Part shown: positions 21,226 to 31,695 of the stretch, piece by piece
Numbering within the stretch: position 1 is the stretch's first letter
How the letters are laid out: each line of letters begins with the position of its first letter
From: Paralithodes platypus
Taxonomy: Eukaryota > Arthropoda > Malacostraca > Decapoda > Lithodidae
Direction of reading: 5' to 3'
DNA length: 64,000 nt
Assembly: GCA_032716605.1 (NCBI GenBank)
Contig: CM064509.1
Location: forward strand, 38,722,924-38,786,923
Made by a program: the position numbers and the translations under genes
Notes under the pieces: generated by a model
Database searches by the model: none
Told to the model about the DNA's origin: nothing
What the model saw: only the letters and a program-made list of their open reading frames with translations

Positions 21226-22515
21226 TTGCCGGGGAGGTCGACGGTACTACAGCTAATTAAGGTGGTAGATGATTGGATGCAAATTCTAGAAGATGGTGAT
21301 GTAATAGACGTGGTATATTGCGATTTTATGAAGGCCTTCGATAAGGTCCCACATAAAAGGTTAATAGAGAAAGTTAGAAGCTATAATATAGGGGAGAAAT
21401 GTGTGAAATGGATAGAAGCCTTCCTGAAAGATCGGAGACAGAGGGTATTGGTGAATGGAATAGGCTCGGGGTGGAGGGAAATTACAAGTGGGGTACCTCA
21501 GGGATCTGTGTTGGGACCACTGCTGTTCGTTATATTTATCAACGACTTGCCTGAAGTTATAACTAATGGAAGTGAGGTATACTTGTATGCGGATGACACT
21601 AAACTGTATAGAAGAGTGAGGAGTAAGGAAGATATGGGTTTGCTTCAAGGAGATGTGGAGGGCATGAAGGGATGGTCTGAGCATTGGTTAATGCCTTTTC
21701 ATCCAAAAAAATGCAAGTACATGCGGATTGGGACCAGCAAGATAGACAAGGTAGGATACAGTATGTATGAAGCGATGGAGGAAGTGAGTGCAGAAAAGGA
21801 TATAGGAGTAGTGATAGATAATAAGTTAAATTTCTCAGAACATTTAGCGGAAAAGATAAACAAAGCCAATAGAATTGTAGGGCTGATAAGGAGGACATTT
21901 GTGTCACTTGACGAAGAAATCTTCAGGAATCTATATACAGCGCTGGTTAGGCCACACCTGGAATATGCAAACCAGGTGTGGGCTCCATATATGGTAAAAG
22001 ATATAGAAGCAGTGGAGAAAGTGCAGAGAAGAGCTAGCAAGCTGGTACCAACGTTGAAGAACGCGGGCTATGAGCAGAGGTTGAGGACACTGGGACTTCC
22101 GACACTGGCATATAGGAGAAAGAGAGGGGATATGATAGAGACTTTTAAGATAGTGTCAGGAAAGTACGATGAGGATGTGTGTGAAGGTATCTTCTTGATG
22201 CGGGAGGGAACAAGAACGAGAGGACACTCTAAGAAAATTTACAAAGAAAGAAATAGGCTTGAGAAGGCGAAGAACTCATTTTGTGATAGAGTGGTAAATG
22301 AGTGGAACGCACTGCCCCAGTATGTAGTCGATTCCGAATCAATAAGGGAGTTTGAAAGTAATCTTGATAAAGCATGGGGAAGACAAGATTTGAAGTTTGA
22401 TTATAAAACAAAAATACAGAATAGTAAAAATGTTGCGTCTGCTACCGCCGCCGCCAACACCGTGAACGACCGCAGCAGTGCAAGTACTGGTACTGAGCTG
22501 GATACACAGGCATAG
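21226..22515 (+). CDS. LINE-C reverse transcriptase, C-terminal ~430 residues (5'-truncated, frame intact)
   Basis: The frame is open from the truncation point to TAG 22513-22515. It begins in the RT at RSTVLQLIKVVDDW and shows VYCDFMKAFDKVPHKRL, SGVPQGSVLGPLLFVIFIND and the catalytic YADD (near 21586-21597), then LGVVI-like and EYANQVWAPYM, RRASKLVPTLKN, TRGHSKKIYKERNR and FCDRVVNEWNALPQYVV, the characteristic CR1 C-terminus. The fingers, endonuclease and ORF1 are missing. The last ~50 residues (Ala/Ser/Thr-rich) look like read-through of the 3' region. Lack of any frame damage across 430 codons suggests a relatively recent insertion. Confidence 0.88.
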   Translation: MPGRSTVLQLIKVVDDWMQILEDGDVIDVVYCDFMKAFDKVPHKRLIEKVRSYNIGEKCVKWIEAFLKDRRQRVLVNGIGSGWREITSGVPQGSVLGPLLFVIFINDLPEVITNGSEVYLYADDTKLYRRVRSKEDMGLLQGDVEGMKGWSEHWLMPFHPKKCKYMRIGTSKIDKVGYSMYEAMEEVSAEKDIGVVIDNKLNFSEHLAEKINKANRIVGLIRRTFVSLDEEIFRNLYTALVRPHLEYANQVWAPYMVKDIEAVEKVQRRASKLVPTLKNAGYEQRLRTLGLPTLAYRRKRGDMIETFKIVSGKYDEDVCEGIFLMREGTRTRGHSKKIYKERNRLEKAKNSFCDRVVNEWNALPQYVVDSESIREFESNLDKAWGRQDLKFDYKTKIQNSKNVASATAAANTVNDRSSASTGTELDTQA

Positions 22516-22553
22516 TTTGCCTTTTTCCAGAGGATCTACTGTAAGAAACTGTA
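21226..22553 (+). mobile_element. LINE-C (CR1) copy 1
   Basis: A 5'-truncated CR1 inserted into LINE-B without an evident duplication. It ends with GTTTGCCTTTTTCCAGAGGA and direct repeats of ACTGTAAGAA. Further copies: 17528-17722 (3' end) and 46097-58170 (interrupted by a deep nest). Confidence 0.88.
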
Positions 22554-23384
22554 AGTATAGACAGGTGGGATGCTTGCCAGCGGCGACCAAAAAGACCCTT
22601 TGCCAAGCGCTTGTTCAATGTCATTTTGACTATTCTGTGTCATCCTGGTACTCTGCATCATCTAAATCAGCACAGCACAAACTTCAGGTCACTCAAAATA
22701 AAATGGTTAGGTTCATGCTGAACCTAGGACCCAGATCACATGTTGGCCAGGAACAACTTCAGTCACTAGGTATGCTCAATGTCTCTGACAGGGCCAAACA
22801 AATCAGGCTCACTAATGCCTTCAAAATTTTCTATGACAGAGCTCCAGAGTATCTAAAGGGTGATTTTGTTAAAGCAAATGAGAGGAGTGGACATATACAA
22901 GAAACAGGATGTTTAATTTTAAGGTCCCGAGAATCCAAGGACAGGGTAAGCAAACATTCTTCTTCACTGCCATCAAAGACTGGAACGACCTACCCCAGTC
23001 AGTCCGTGAAAAGAGAACACTGTATTCCTTCAGACGTAGCCTGAAGGAACACCTGAACCGGACAGCTGCGAGAAGGGAGCACCAAGCTTATGTCTACTAC
23101 TAAATACGACATAAGAGATAGGCAAACCAAACTGAAATGGTTACTGATATTTACTATAGGATGTAAGGTATCTTAAAATAACCCCCTAGAAATACTTTCT
23201 CTAAAGTATCTATTTCTTTTATCCTCCCCTTTTCCCCAGCTAACCTAATCCCACAAGGACCCCAATGGAAATACGCCTAACGGCCTTATTGGGCTATCCT
23301 TAGTTGGAATTATGCAAAGCTGGTAAATGTCATATTTGTAACATACTATGTGGTACCAACTCTGTAAATTGCTAACTGAATAAA

Positions 23385-23418
<34 letters not shown>

Positions 23419-23464
23419 TAGTACAGTACATGGGATACAAAACTAACTGAGATGGATGTAGAGT

Positions 23465-23900
23465 TCGGGCGTACGGTCGTCATGTTTACATAGGGCGATC
23501 GCCGCGGTTAACTTCGCGTCTATTTTGACGGCGATTTTTTCGGTTATTTGCCCCCTGCTGGCAATATATATGATGATGACAATATGTCATGGGGGGGGGG
23601 GTGACCCCTCAACATATTATTGCATCCAGTGGCATTCAAAGTAGACGGGAACATGATTGCAAAGGTCCGGCGCCTCCCCCGCCGCCGTCATGTTTACATT
23701 TGTCGATCGCCGTGGTTAAATTCGCGTCTATTTTGACGGAGACTTTTTCGGTAAGTTGCCCCATGCTGGCATTATATATGATGATGAAAATATGTCATGG
23801 GGGGGGGGGTGAGGGGGGCAAAGCCCCCTTCAACATAATATTGTATCCAAAGGCAGTCAAAATAGACGGGAACATGGATATTGAAAATATGCAGTGCTCC
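23465..23900. repeat. S1 repeat, two tandem units (~208 bp)
   Basis: Two units each start GTCATGTTTACATnnG, continue through CGCGTCTATTTTGACGG, ATATATGATGATGA and ATGTCATGGGGGGGGGG, and end GTAGACGGGAACATG or a close variant. Further units: 27900-28056, 31393-31545 and inverted at 59155-59480. Every unit has a G run of ~9-12 bases at the same point. Noncoding. Confidence 0.82.
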
Positions 23901-24057
23901 CTGATTTCATACTACAGTACTGGTACTGTTACACTGTATTATATTAACTTAAATGTGGGGGTGATATGTAATATATGGTTATAGATCTGTATATTATGAA
24001 ATTAAGATTATTGATTGATTGATTGATTGATATTGTGTTCAGGTTTTCGTCAGGCCA
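23901..24057. other. Short spacer with (ATTG)n
   Basis: A/T-rich; contains TATTGATTGATTGATTGATT at about 24009-24030. No gene. Confidence 0.6.
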
Positions 24058-26515
24058 TTAATACACAGGTTCAATGGTAGGAGTTGTTAGGCGCCAGATG
24101 AGGCCCATATCAATAATAGACGTGTATACATCAGGCTCTGGAATGACAGTCATAGTTAGTTTTTGTTGAAGCTTGCTTTTCTGTGCCTTACAGATGGTTC
24201 CATTGACGTTGAAGATGGAAAGGCACTCGGCTGTAACACGATGCTGCAGGACTTCTTGAAGTTTGAGGGCACCACTCATTTCAACCAGTCCGAGAACAGA
24301 GGCCAAGGCATTACGCTCCATTTCCTCAGTCTTTCCCTTCAGGTTCTCACCATCTGCTTTCTTCAATTCCTGAGTTGAAAAGTTCAAACGCTTGCTACGG
24401 GGAACTCTGTCACATCTGAGATGCCAGATCCCTTAAACCTCTTGTATATAGTGTAGATGAACGACATTTGGATGTGGAAGGGTGCCATGAATGGTAAGAT
24501 TTTGCTAAACAGCTCAGCATTCTCACTTTTCAACTCTAGCATGAGCACGTAGACAGGATGATCACCAACAATTATTGCAAAAGGCATCTTTTTTTCTTCG
24601 ATTGATTTTGCAAGCTTACACATCACATCATTGAGAATTGTCTTACTGGGTGGGTTGGGATAGGTCATGTGGTATATTGCTCGACTCTTCTCATCTGCAT
24701 TTGACATGCTGGCGTAAAACCCTGAAAACCCAGGCACAGTCTGTTCTTCTGGTTTAGGTCTCGTTCGGTCATCTTGCACCCTGGCCAATGCATGGATCAC
24801 ACCACGAATTCTTTGCACCGATATGTCAGGAGGAGGAGTACTTTGATCAGCTGGTGGCTTCCTAAGAGGTGGTTCCCCACACTTCGCTGTCTTGTATGGG
24901 TTGACTTTTTGCATTTCACTTCCGAGCTCTTTGAGAGTTGTCGAGAGGTTTGATGCAAAGTTGGCACCGGGAACTGGTCTATCCTCGTGATTCTCGGAAG
25001 GAAGTTCTGTATCAAATTATTCTGGCTGCACAAACATGACATTAGTGCGGTGTGACTGGCCAGCACCGGTCAGTGTGTCGCTCTTGAAGTCATCGTTGTC
25101 GACTATAGCGATAGCAGGCTTACCCTCAGCTAGTTCGAAGGGGCACTCAGATGAGCACTTGTCATTGACCACCCAAAAATCTTGCAGCATAAGTACGTCA
25201 TTGTAACTGATGCCCAGTCCATCTTTGTGCATTACCGGTATGTCGACTATCTCCCTACTCTTGGTCAGTCCATGTAGCAAGACAGAGAGATTTATCTCAA
25301 TTGCAGTGCGTTTTCCAGTGATGTAGCTTGTGAGGATAGATGCAATCGATCGGACGGATGGACTGTCATCAATTGCAGACTTATTTGGGTGTTTCAGCCA
25401 TGTGAGCAGCTTCAGCAGGAGCTCACTGAGGTCTTCTTCTCTCTCCAACTCGTGTATATATGGGAGCCAGGGAATAGTATTTGTCCTGATGAATTGCTCT
25501 TTGAGTCGTGCCGCAACATTCATCACCAACTGATCATTGCTGACACCCAATGAAGATATTGCCGCCTCGATGTATGTACCTGCTGCTGTTGTATCATATA
25601 CCAGTTCACTTACATTCTTTTGAATGCGTTCATGAAATCCGATGTCTTTCCCAAATTCATTGACGAGAATTTCCTTTAAGTAGCTGGATTTTACTACTGA
25701 GTTATGTCCGTGATTTGAGATAATGCGCTTATAGTCCTGCAGCAGGCCTTGCAGTGTGCGAATTTCATGGTCTTTGAAGATGACTTGACGAATATGATAA
25801 AAGAAGAGAGCTTGGGCCTCTCGGAGGTTTACACGCTGCAGATGTTGAGTGCTTTCATCTGAAAGGGGCTTGTGGTCGTTTACATATTTGCGCCAGCACG
25901 CACGATGGTAGCGGATTTCCAACCCAAATGCTGTTTGACTATCTGGGATGGATGCAATCAGAGTGTCAATCTCAATCTCATGACCTCATCTTCCAGACGG
26001 ACAGTATGTAACTTGAATTTAGTCCAGGCATCTACTGTTGATAGGAGTAAAATCTGCTTGTCACGATCACTACTCTTGTATGCCCCTTTCATGCACCACA
26101 CACATAGAGTCTTATCGTGAAGGACACCCATACTGGAGCGGAGCCTTTTAGGTGCACTGGGCTCTGGGGAAGGGTCTTGTTGATCTGATGCTTCATCTCT
26201 TTCAAGACGTTCCTCGGATTTGTGTTTGCGTTTTTCGGCTTGAGAGAGCTTGCGCTTGCTGGATAATGATGCGTAACAAGTGCTATGCATGTGGTGACCC
26301 TTTGGTCCCTGCTCCCAATCCACATTTTCATGTATATCTTGAAACTTATTAAGTTCTTTCCATTGTAAAGACTTTTCCCGGATGGATTACCACTTCTCAG
26401 GTGTAATGTTTTCCAAACGATCATCTGCGGTACATCGCTTACCACAGAGTAAAATGCATATGTATTCATTTAATATCTTGTCTGGTAACTCTTCACTCTC
26501 TCTTCTATTATCCAT
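24058..26515 (-). pseudogene. Broken gene of an unassigned multi-zinc-module protein family
   Basis: On the minus strand from ATG 26515 a long single-exon reading path of ~820 codons can be followed, broken by frameshifts near 26390, 25985 and 24400 and by a TAA at 25017-25019. N-terminus: YICILLCGKRC ... KGHHMHSTCYASL, a first Cys/His module. Then a charged linker and KTLCVWCMKGAYKSSDRDKQ ... EIRYHRACWRKYV, a second module ending in the same H-x2-C-aromatic pattern. Next comes a long helical region (FKDHEIRTLQGLL, IHELEREEDLSELLLKLLTW), GLGISYNDVLMLQDFWV, then AIIVGDHPVYVLMLELKSE, ILPFMAPFHIQMSFIYTIYK and SIIDMGLIWRLTTPT before truncation. I do not recognise a named family. The GD...FH spacing resembles putative RNase H-like transposase-derived proteins (weak inference). 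A pyrimidine-rich acceptor-like TACTGTTTCAG lies just upstream (near 26577). Confidence 0.65.
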
Positions 26516-26611
26516 TATTTCGGTCACTTCACAAGTCGGCGATTTTCATCAGATGGGCATGCGATCCATCTGAAACAGTAAAAAAGCAATATTAGATATA
26601 CACCGCAGGCA

Positions 26612-26707
26612 GAGAACAACAGTGATGATAGCAGCGAAAGTGAGGACAGTGATTCTGATAGTGGCTCATACAGTGAATCATGTAGTGATAGTGAAGTGGC
26701 AGATTAG
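26612..26707 (+). other. Acidic Ser/Asp-rich exon-like fragment
   Basis: The frame GAGAACAACAGTGATGATAG onward reads NNSDDSSESEDSDSDSG ... SDSEVAD and then TAG. It is preceded by ACACCGCAG, which could be a weak splice acceptor. It could be the last coding exon of a gene with an acidic tail or a chance low-complexity frame. It lies divergently upstream of the minus-strand gene ending near 26515. Confidence 0.25.
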
Positions 26708-27037
26708 TATGTACAATTAGTATAATACAATACAATAACAATACAATATACAATACAATACACTACAATAACCATTCCAGTGGATTTGTAATGCCAGAAT
26801 TAGTGAAAAAGGACACCTCATTCGTCCTTGTAGCTCATCTGATGCCAGAGATATTACATTTCATGTTTTTCAAGATGGCATTGGCAGCCATTTTGAATAT
26901 TGGGCTCTAGCAGAGTTAGCCGTCATTTTTCAGAGGGGCATAGGAGCTAATTTTCCTTTAAAATGGTTCAGGTTGTCAAATCCATCGAGAGAAAAAGGTA
27001 GGAACAAAATGGTCACGGATTCCAAGCAAATGACCCT
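26708..27037. other. (ACAAT)n tract and unassigned sequence
   Basis: Positions 26715-26775 are an AATACAATACA-type simple repeat. The remaining ~260 bp show no coding pattern. Confidence 0.55.
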
Positions 27038-27048
27038 ACTATAGGGGT

Positions 27049-27566
27049 GGGCGGGTGCCCGACCCTGAAAGGGGTTGAAATAGGTGAGCTATCCCCCCGC
27101 TAAAGGCGGCTTTCTAGGGCCTTTCCTAGCTGATGCTGAGAGGATTGGGTTCTAGTCATGTTGTGATGGGCTGGTCTATCAGAGTGAGAACTGAGCGATC
27201 TCTGCCATACCCATAGCTTACTCTGACTGTTCCTTTAACATATATATTTTCTAGATCTCGAGTGACGGCATCTTTTCCGTGGATTGACCTCCCAATCTAC
27301 CAAAATTGGAAGCCAAAGCGTCACATTTTTCCCTTGCCCCTCAACTTTCTCTTCATAATTGCTGAGGGGCACAGGGCCCTGGGTGGGGCTTTGGTTTCCC
27401 GGGCGTTTCCGCACCCTCCTCAGCTCCCCGCCATGGAGTGGCTTCGGTCACCCAGGCTTTATTGTGGTCGGCAGGGAGGGTTCTGTGGGGGCGCTCGGTT
27501 ATGGCCTTGGAATTGCTCGGGGCCTTGGGGCTGTTCGGCCAGGCAGCTTGGGGAACAACAACAACA
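27049..27566 (+). mobile_element. R1 SINE-like repeat, full-length copy
   Basis: The longest R1 copy (518 bp), bounded by an 11-bp duplication ACTATAGGGGT (27038-27048 and 27567-27577). It starts GGGCGGGTGCCCGACCCTGA and ends GGCTGTTCGGCCAGGCAGCT, TGGGGAAC, (AAC)n. The last ~90 bases are clearly related to the last ~90 bases of LINE-F, which are coding in that element. A weak polymerase III B-box-like GGTTCTAGTC is at 27149-27158; I see no convincing A box. It is noncoding and depends on a LINE for movement. Confidence 0.88.
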
Positions 27567-27894
27567 ACTATAGGGGTAAATTCCAATAATCCGAAAAATC
27601 CAGTAAACGGAACGAGGCCCGGTCCCCTGCTATTCGGATTACAGGACTTTTACTATATATATATAACACTCTCTCTCTCTCCTCTCTTACGAGCCGCCAA
27701 TCAGGTCATTGCGAGCCGTGCAATGAAGACCACTGGCCTAACCTATTACCTAACAACCTTACCTAAGTAACCTAACCTATCTTAGTATTATGGGTGGGTG
27801 CTACCGCCCCCACACCACTGCTGGTTGGGTAAAACTAGTTTAAAGTAACTTTAAACCTAGCCTATGCGAAAAATTATGGGAAGGATGTAGTGTC

Positions 27895-28056
27895 CGGGCA
27901 TACGGTCGTCATGTTTACATAGGTCAATTGCCGCGGTTAAGTTCGCGTGTATTTTTTCGATTAGCCTATTTGCCCCCTGATGGCAATATATATGATGATG
28001 ACAATATATCATGGGGGGGGGGGTGAGATCCAATGGCATTCAAAATAGACGGGAAC
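27895..28056. repeat. S1 repeat unit, left of LINE-I
   Basis: ACGGTCGTCATGTTTACATA to CATTCAAAATAGACGGGAAC, with a G run at about 28013-28022. LINE-I is inserted immediately after it, and the next S1 unit resumes at 31393. Confidence 0.75.
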
Positions 28057-28064
28057 ATAATCAG

Positions 28065-28411
28065 TAAAAAAGGACCTAAGTGTAGAAGAACGAGAACAGT
28101 TAAGGGAACTCCAAGCTAAGGCTGATGAAGAGAATGGAAAGTTGTCTGAAGAGCAAAAGAAGAGATTTTTTTGGAGAATAAGGGAAGGGCAAGTAAGGAA
28201 GTGGTACATCAGGAGCCACCAAGAACCGAAAGTAAGAGGAGTGATAGGGAAAGAGACAGAGAGACAAGTACGAAGTCAAAGCAAGGAGACGGAGCGAGAG
28301 ATAATGCAGGGAGCAGGGGACCGGAGAGAGAGTCAGGATGTGGTGGAGAAGGTGGAACAGAGGGAGAGAGAGGGGGTGTGGGAGGTTGTGGAGGGGGAGG
28401 GAGGAGAATAG
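28065..28411 (+). CDS. LINE-I ORF1, C-terminal remnant
   Basis: The frame KKDLSVEEREQLRELQAK ... EENGKLSEEQKKRFFWRIRE runs from the truncation point to TAG 28409-28411. It aligns with the end of the LINE-J ORF1 (DLPEEERKKEAELRKTAKEE ... FFYGVRKGK), so it is the C-terminal part of a CR1 ORF1 RNA-binding protein. It overlaps the ORF2 frame. Confidence 0.75.
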
Positions 28412-31316
28412 AATTAGCAGGGGAGGTGGAACTGGGTCAGGGAAGGGATGGAGGAGGAGGTGAACCTGGTAGGAGGCAGAGAGGGAAGAGAAACAAGGAG
28501 GTGGATTCAAATATACTGTGCTACTACACTAATATAGATGGAATAAACAGTAAAAAGGTAGAGTTAGATGATATATTAAGAAAAGATCAACCACAGATAG
28601 TCTGTTTGACGGAGACAAAGCTGAACCAGGACTTTGACAGCAACATAGTGTTTAGTGAAGGATATAATATATGGAGATATGATAGGAAGGGTAAAAGGGG
28701 AGGTGGAGTGGCAGTATTAGTTAAGAACCCTATGACAGCAAAGCACGTGGAGTTAAATAATGACAAGGCAGAAATAATGGCAGTTGAACTCAATGATATA
28801 GAAGGAAAAAAGCTAGACATAGCAGTAGCTTACATGCCACCAAAGACCAGAGCATGGAGGGAGTTGGAGTTTGAGGAGATGGTAGAGGATATGATTCAGT
28901 CGTTGAGAAGATTGCTTTTAAGGAAGAATCGATTGATCTTGGTAGGAGATTTCAACTGTAGTGAGGTTGATTGGGAATCGGGAGATGCAGGGCCAAATCA
29001 GAGATCTTGGGGAAGTCGGCTAGTGGAGTTGGTTACGGAAAATGTACTTGCACAACATGTGAAGGTAAATACAAGAATGAGGGGTAATAACGAACCTTCT
29101 AAACTCGATCTGATTTTTACAAAAGATCCTCACGAAATTAGTGATATAAACTATTTATGTCCTGTAGGTAAAAGTGATCACCTATTACTAAAATGGAAGT
29201 TGACCTCGAGTAATGTCAATAGATTAGACAATAGCTACATAAATGACAGATTAAATTATAGTAAAGCTGATCATGTATCCTTGAAAAGATATTTAGAGGG
29301 AGTAGATTGGGATCTTATTTTTAAGGAACAGGACGTACAAGGTAAATATAGTAGATTCCTCGAAATTTATAGAGTAGGAACCAATCTGTTTGTCCCAAGA
29401 TATAAAACTGGAAATTTTACTAAGCAGAAAGATTGGTTTAATTTGAAATACAAAAGAGCTTTGGGTAGGCGTGATGCAGCTTGGGCTAGATTAAGAAGAA
29501 GGAACACTGAGAGTAATCGGAATAAATATAAACAGGAGAGGAATAGATATGTTAACATAATTAGGCAAGTTAAAATTAACTATGAGAAGAACATAGTAAA
29601 TAAATGTGAAAGTGACCCTAGATTATTTTATAAATATATAAACAGTAAGTTGAAGGTAAAGAAACAAATTACTAAATTAAGAGTTGATGCTAGGACGTAT
29701 GAAAATGTATCGGACATGTGTGAGGAAATTAATAACAAATTGGGGTCATTTTTTACTAGAGAGGAAGGTTTTGACGAACCACAGGCGGGAGTACTGGAGA
29801 GTGGTCTTAGTAAGATTGAAATAATTAGAGATGAGTTGTTATCTGCGATGAGAGGACTTGAAGTAAGGAAAGCTATGGGACCGGATGAAGTGTCTGCCTG
29901 GGTTTTAAAGGAGTGTGCAGAGCAATTAGTGGAGCCAGTGAGGGACATAATTCAAGCTTCCTTAGATAAAGGACAGGTTCCTGTTGAATGGAAAAGAGCT
30001 AATATCATCCCGATATACAAGAATGGAAACCCTGAGGACCCTCTAAACTATAGACCACTTTCACTTACTAGTATTGTATGCAAGATTTGTGAAAAGCTAA
30101 TTAGGAAGAGATGGATGAAAATGTTGGAGAGAAAAAAGATAATAACCCCAAAGCAATTTGGATTCAGAGAAGGGACATCTTGTGTTACCAGTTTGCTATG
30201 TTATTACAGTAGGGTGATAGATGTACTCCAAGAAAGAGGCGGATGGGTGGACTGCGTCTACTTAGACCTTTCCAAAGCATTCGATAAGGTACCACATAAG
30301 AGATTGTTATCTAAGCTTGAGACGCTAGGATGTGTCAGGGGGAGTTTGCTGAAATGGATGGAGAGCTATTTAACAGATAGGGAAATGAGGACCAACATTA
30401 GAGGAACTTACTCATCGTGGCGGAAAGTTGAGAGTGGTGTGCCGCAGGGATCTGTGTTGGCACCTCTCATGTTCCTTATGTACGTGAATGACCTGCCGAT
30501 AGGCATAAATTCCTACATGTCAATGTTTGCAGACGACGTAAAAATTATGAGACAAATAACAAATAAAAGTAGTTGTGAGGAGCTGCAAGGGGATTTAGAT
30601 AAAATATATGAATGGAGCACCAAGTGGAAAATGAAATTTAATATAAGTAAATGCCATGTGTTAAATATGGGAAGAAGTGTGAATAGACCAAATTGGGAGT
30701 ACAGGATGGGAGATAATATAATTAGCAAGGCCGAAAAAGAAAAGGATTTAGGGTTGATTATACAAGATAATTTGTCGCCAGAGAACATATTAACAAGCTC
30801 TTTAGCGGAATGTATGCAATGGCCGGGAATATGAAAGTTGCTCTGAACTACTTGGATGAGACCATGGTAGCGAAAATTATGAAGAGTATGATTAGACCAA
30901 GATTGGAGTATGCAGCAGTGGTGTGGTCCACGCATCTAAAGAAGCATATTCACAAGTTAGAAAGAATCCAGAGAGCAGTTACTAGATTGGTTCCAAGTCT
31001 CAGAGAACTGCCATATGAAGGGAGGCTAGACAAATTAAATCTACCGAGTTTAAAAGAGAGGAGAGAGAGGGGAGACATGATAATGATGTACAAATGTACC
31101 CGGGGGCTGGAGAGGCTGGATAGGGAGGATATATTAATTATGGATACAGGAATAACTAAAGGCCACAGCTACAAAGTAAAAAGACCTACCTGCAAGAACG
31201 ATATCAGGAAGTTTAGCTTCCCCTATAGATGTATTGACAAATGGAATGGGCTGGAGGAGGAGGTGGTAGGGGCAAGGAACATCCATATTTTCAAGAAAAA
31301 ATTGGATAAAAAGTAG
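28171..31316 (+). pseudogene. LINE-I ORF2 endonuclease/reverse transcriptase (one frameshift)
   Basis: First ATG 28171, although real homology begins near residue 113. Endonuclease: NILCYYTNIDGINSKKVEL, CLTETKLN, LVGDFNCSEVDWE (257-269), KLDLIFT and GKSDHLLL. RT: AMGPDEVSAWVLKECAEQL, NYRPLSLTSIVCKICEKLI, FGFREGTSCV, VYLDLSKAFDKVPHKRL, SGVPQGSVLAPLMF and the catalytic FADD (786-789). A one-base loss near 30795 ends the first frame at 30834. The rest continues from FSGMYAMAGNMK (overlapping ATG 30810) through RLEYAAVVWSTHLKKHIHK to TAG 31314-31316. Only one lesion in ~1,040 codons; a young CR1 copy. Confidence 0.9.
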
Positions 31317-31392
31317 ACTGAGAGACGGGACAACACGAGCTTAGCTCAACTCCTGTAAACTACAATTAGGTAAATACAATTAGGTAAATACA

Positions 31393-31545
31393 AGCGTCCG
31401 CCACCGTCATGTTTACATAGATCGATCACCGCGGTTAACTTCGCGTCTATTATGATGGCGATTTTTTCGGTTATTTGCCCCCTGATGGCAATATACAGTA
31501 TATGATGATGACAATATGTCATGGGTGAGGGGGAGCAAAGCCTAG
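31393..31545. repeat. S1 repeat unit, right of LINE-I
   Basis: CGTCATGTTTACATAGATCG to ATATGTCATGGGTGAGGGGG; resembles the other S1 units although its G run is short. Confidence 0.75.
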
Positions 31546-31695
31546 AAAATATTACCGAAACTAACCTAGCCTACCACTAATTTACCAATTTTGTTTGTTT
31601 TTTGTTTAGCCTAGGTTGCTTTTATCATTATACTGTACAGTAGGCTACTTACTTTCTTTGGTTACTTTGGGTGATTCCGTCCTCTGTAGACGCTG

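Larger units (their letters stand above)
21109..23416 (+). mobile_element. LINE-B copy 2 (L2/CR1-group), interrupted by LINE-C
   Basis: A 5'-truncated LINE. The first part (21109-21225) encodes VSQVKYLGLKLDSSLSGE and KCRACIKYLSCR, the region just after the RT domain. The LINE-C insertion follows. The second part resumes at 22554 with YRQVGCLPAATKKTLCQALV, then FDYSVSSWY, QVTQNKMVRF and, after a frameshift near 22905, FFTAIKDWNDLPQSVRE to a stop at 23101-23103. A 3' UTR leads to AATAAATATT and an (ATT)n tail at 23386-23416. The C-terminal pattern is that of L2/CR1-group LINEs. Confidence 0.85.
28057..31392 (+). mobile_element. LINE-I (CR1 clade), 5'-truncated
   Basis: A ~3.3 kb CR1 element truncated inside ORF1, lying between two S1 units. 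The 3' end is the tandem repeat ATTAGGTAAATACA (at least two copies, 31363-31391), a CR1-type tail. It carries the end of ORF1 and a nearly complete ORF2. Confidence 0.9.
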
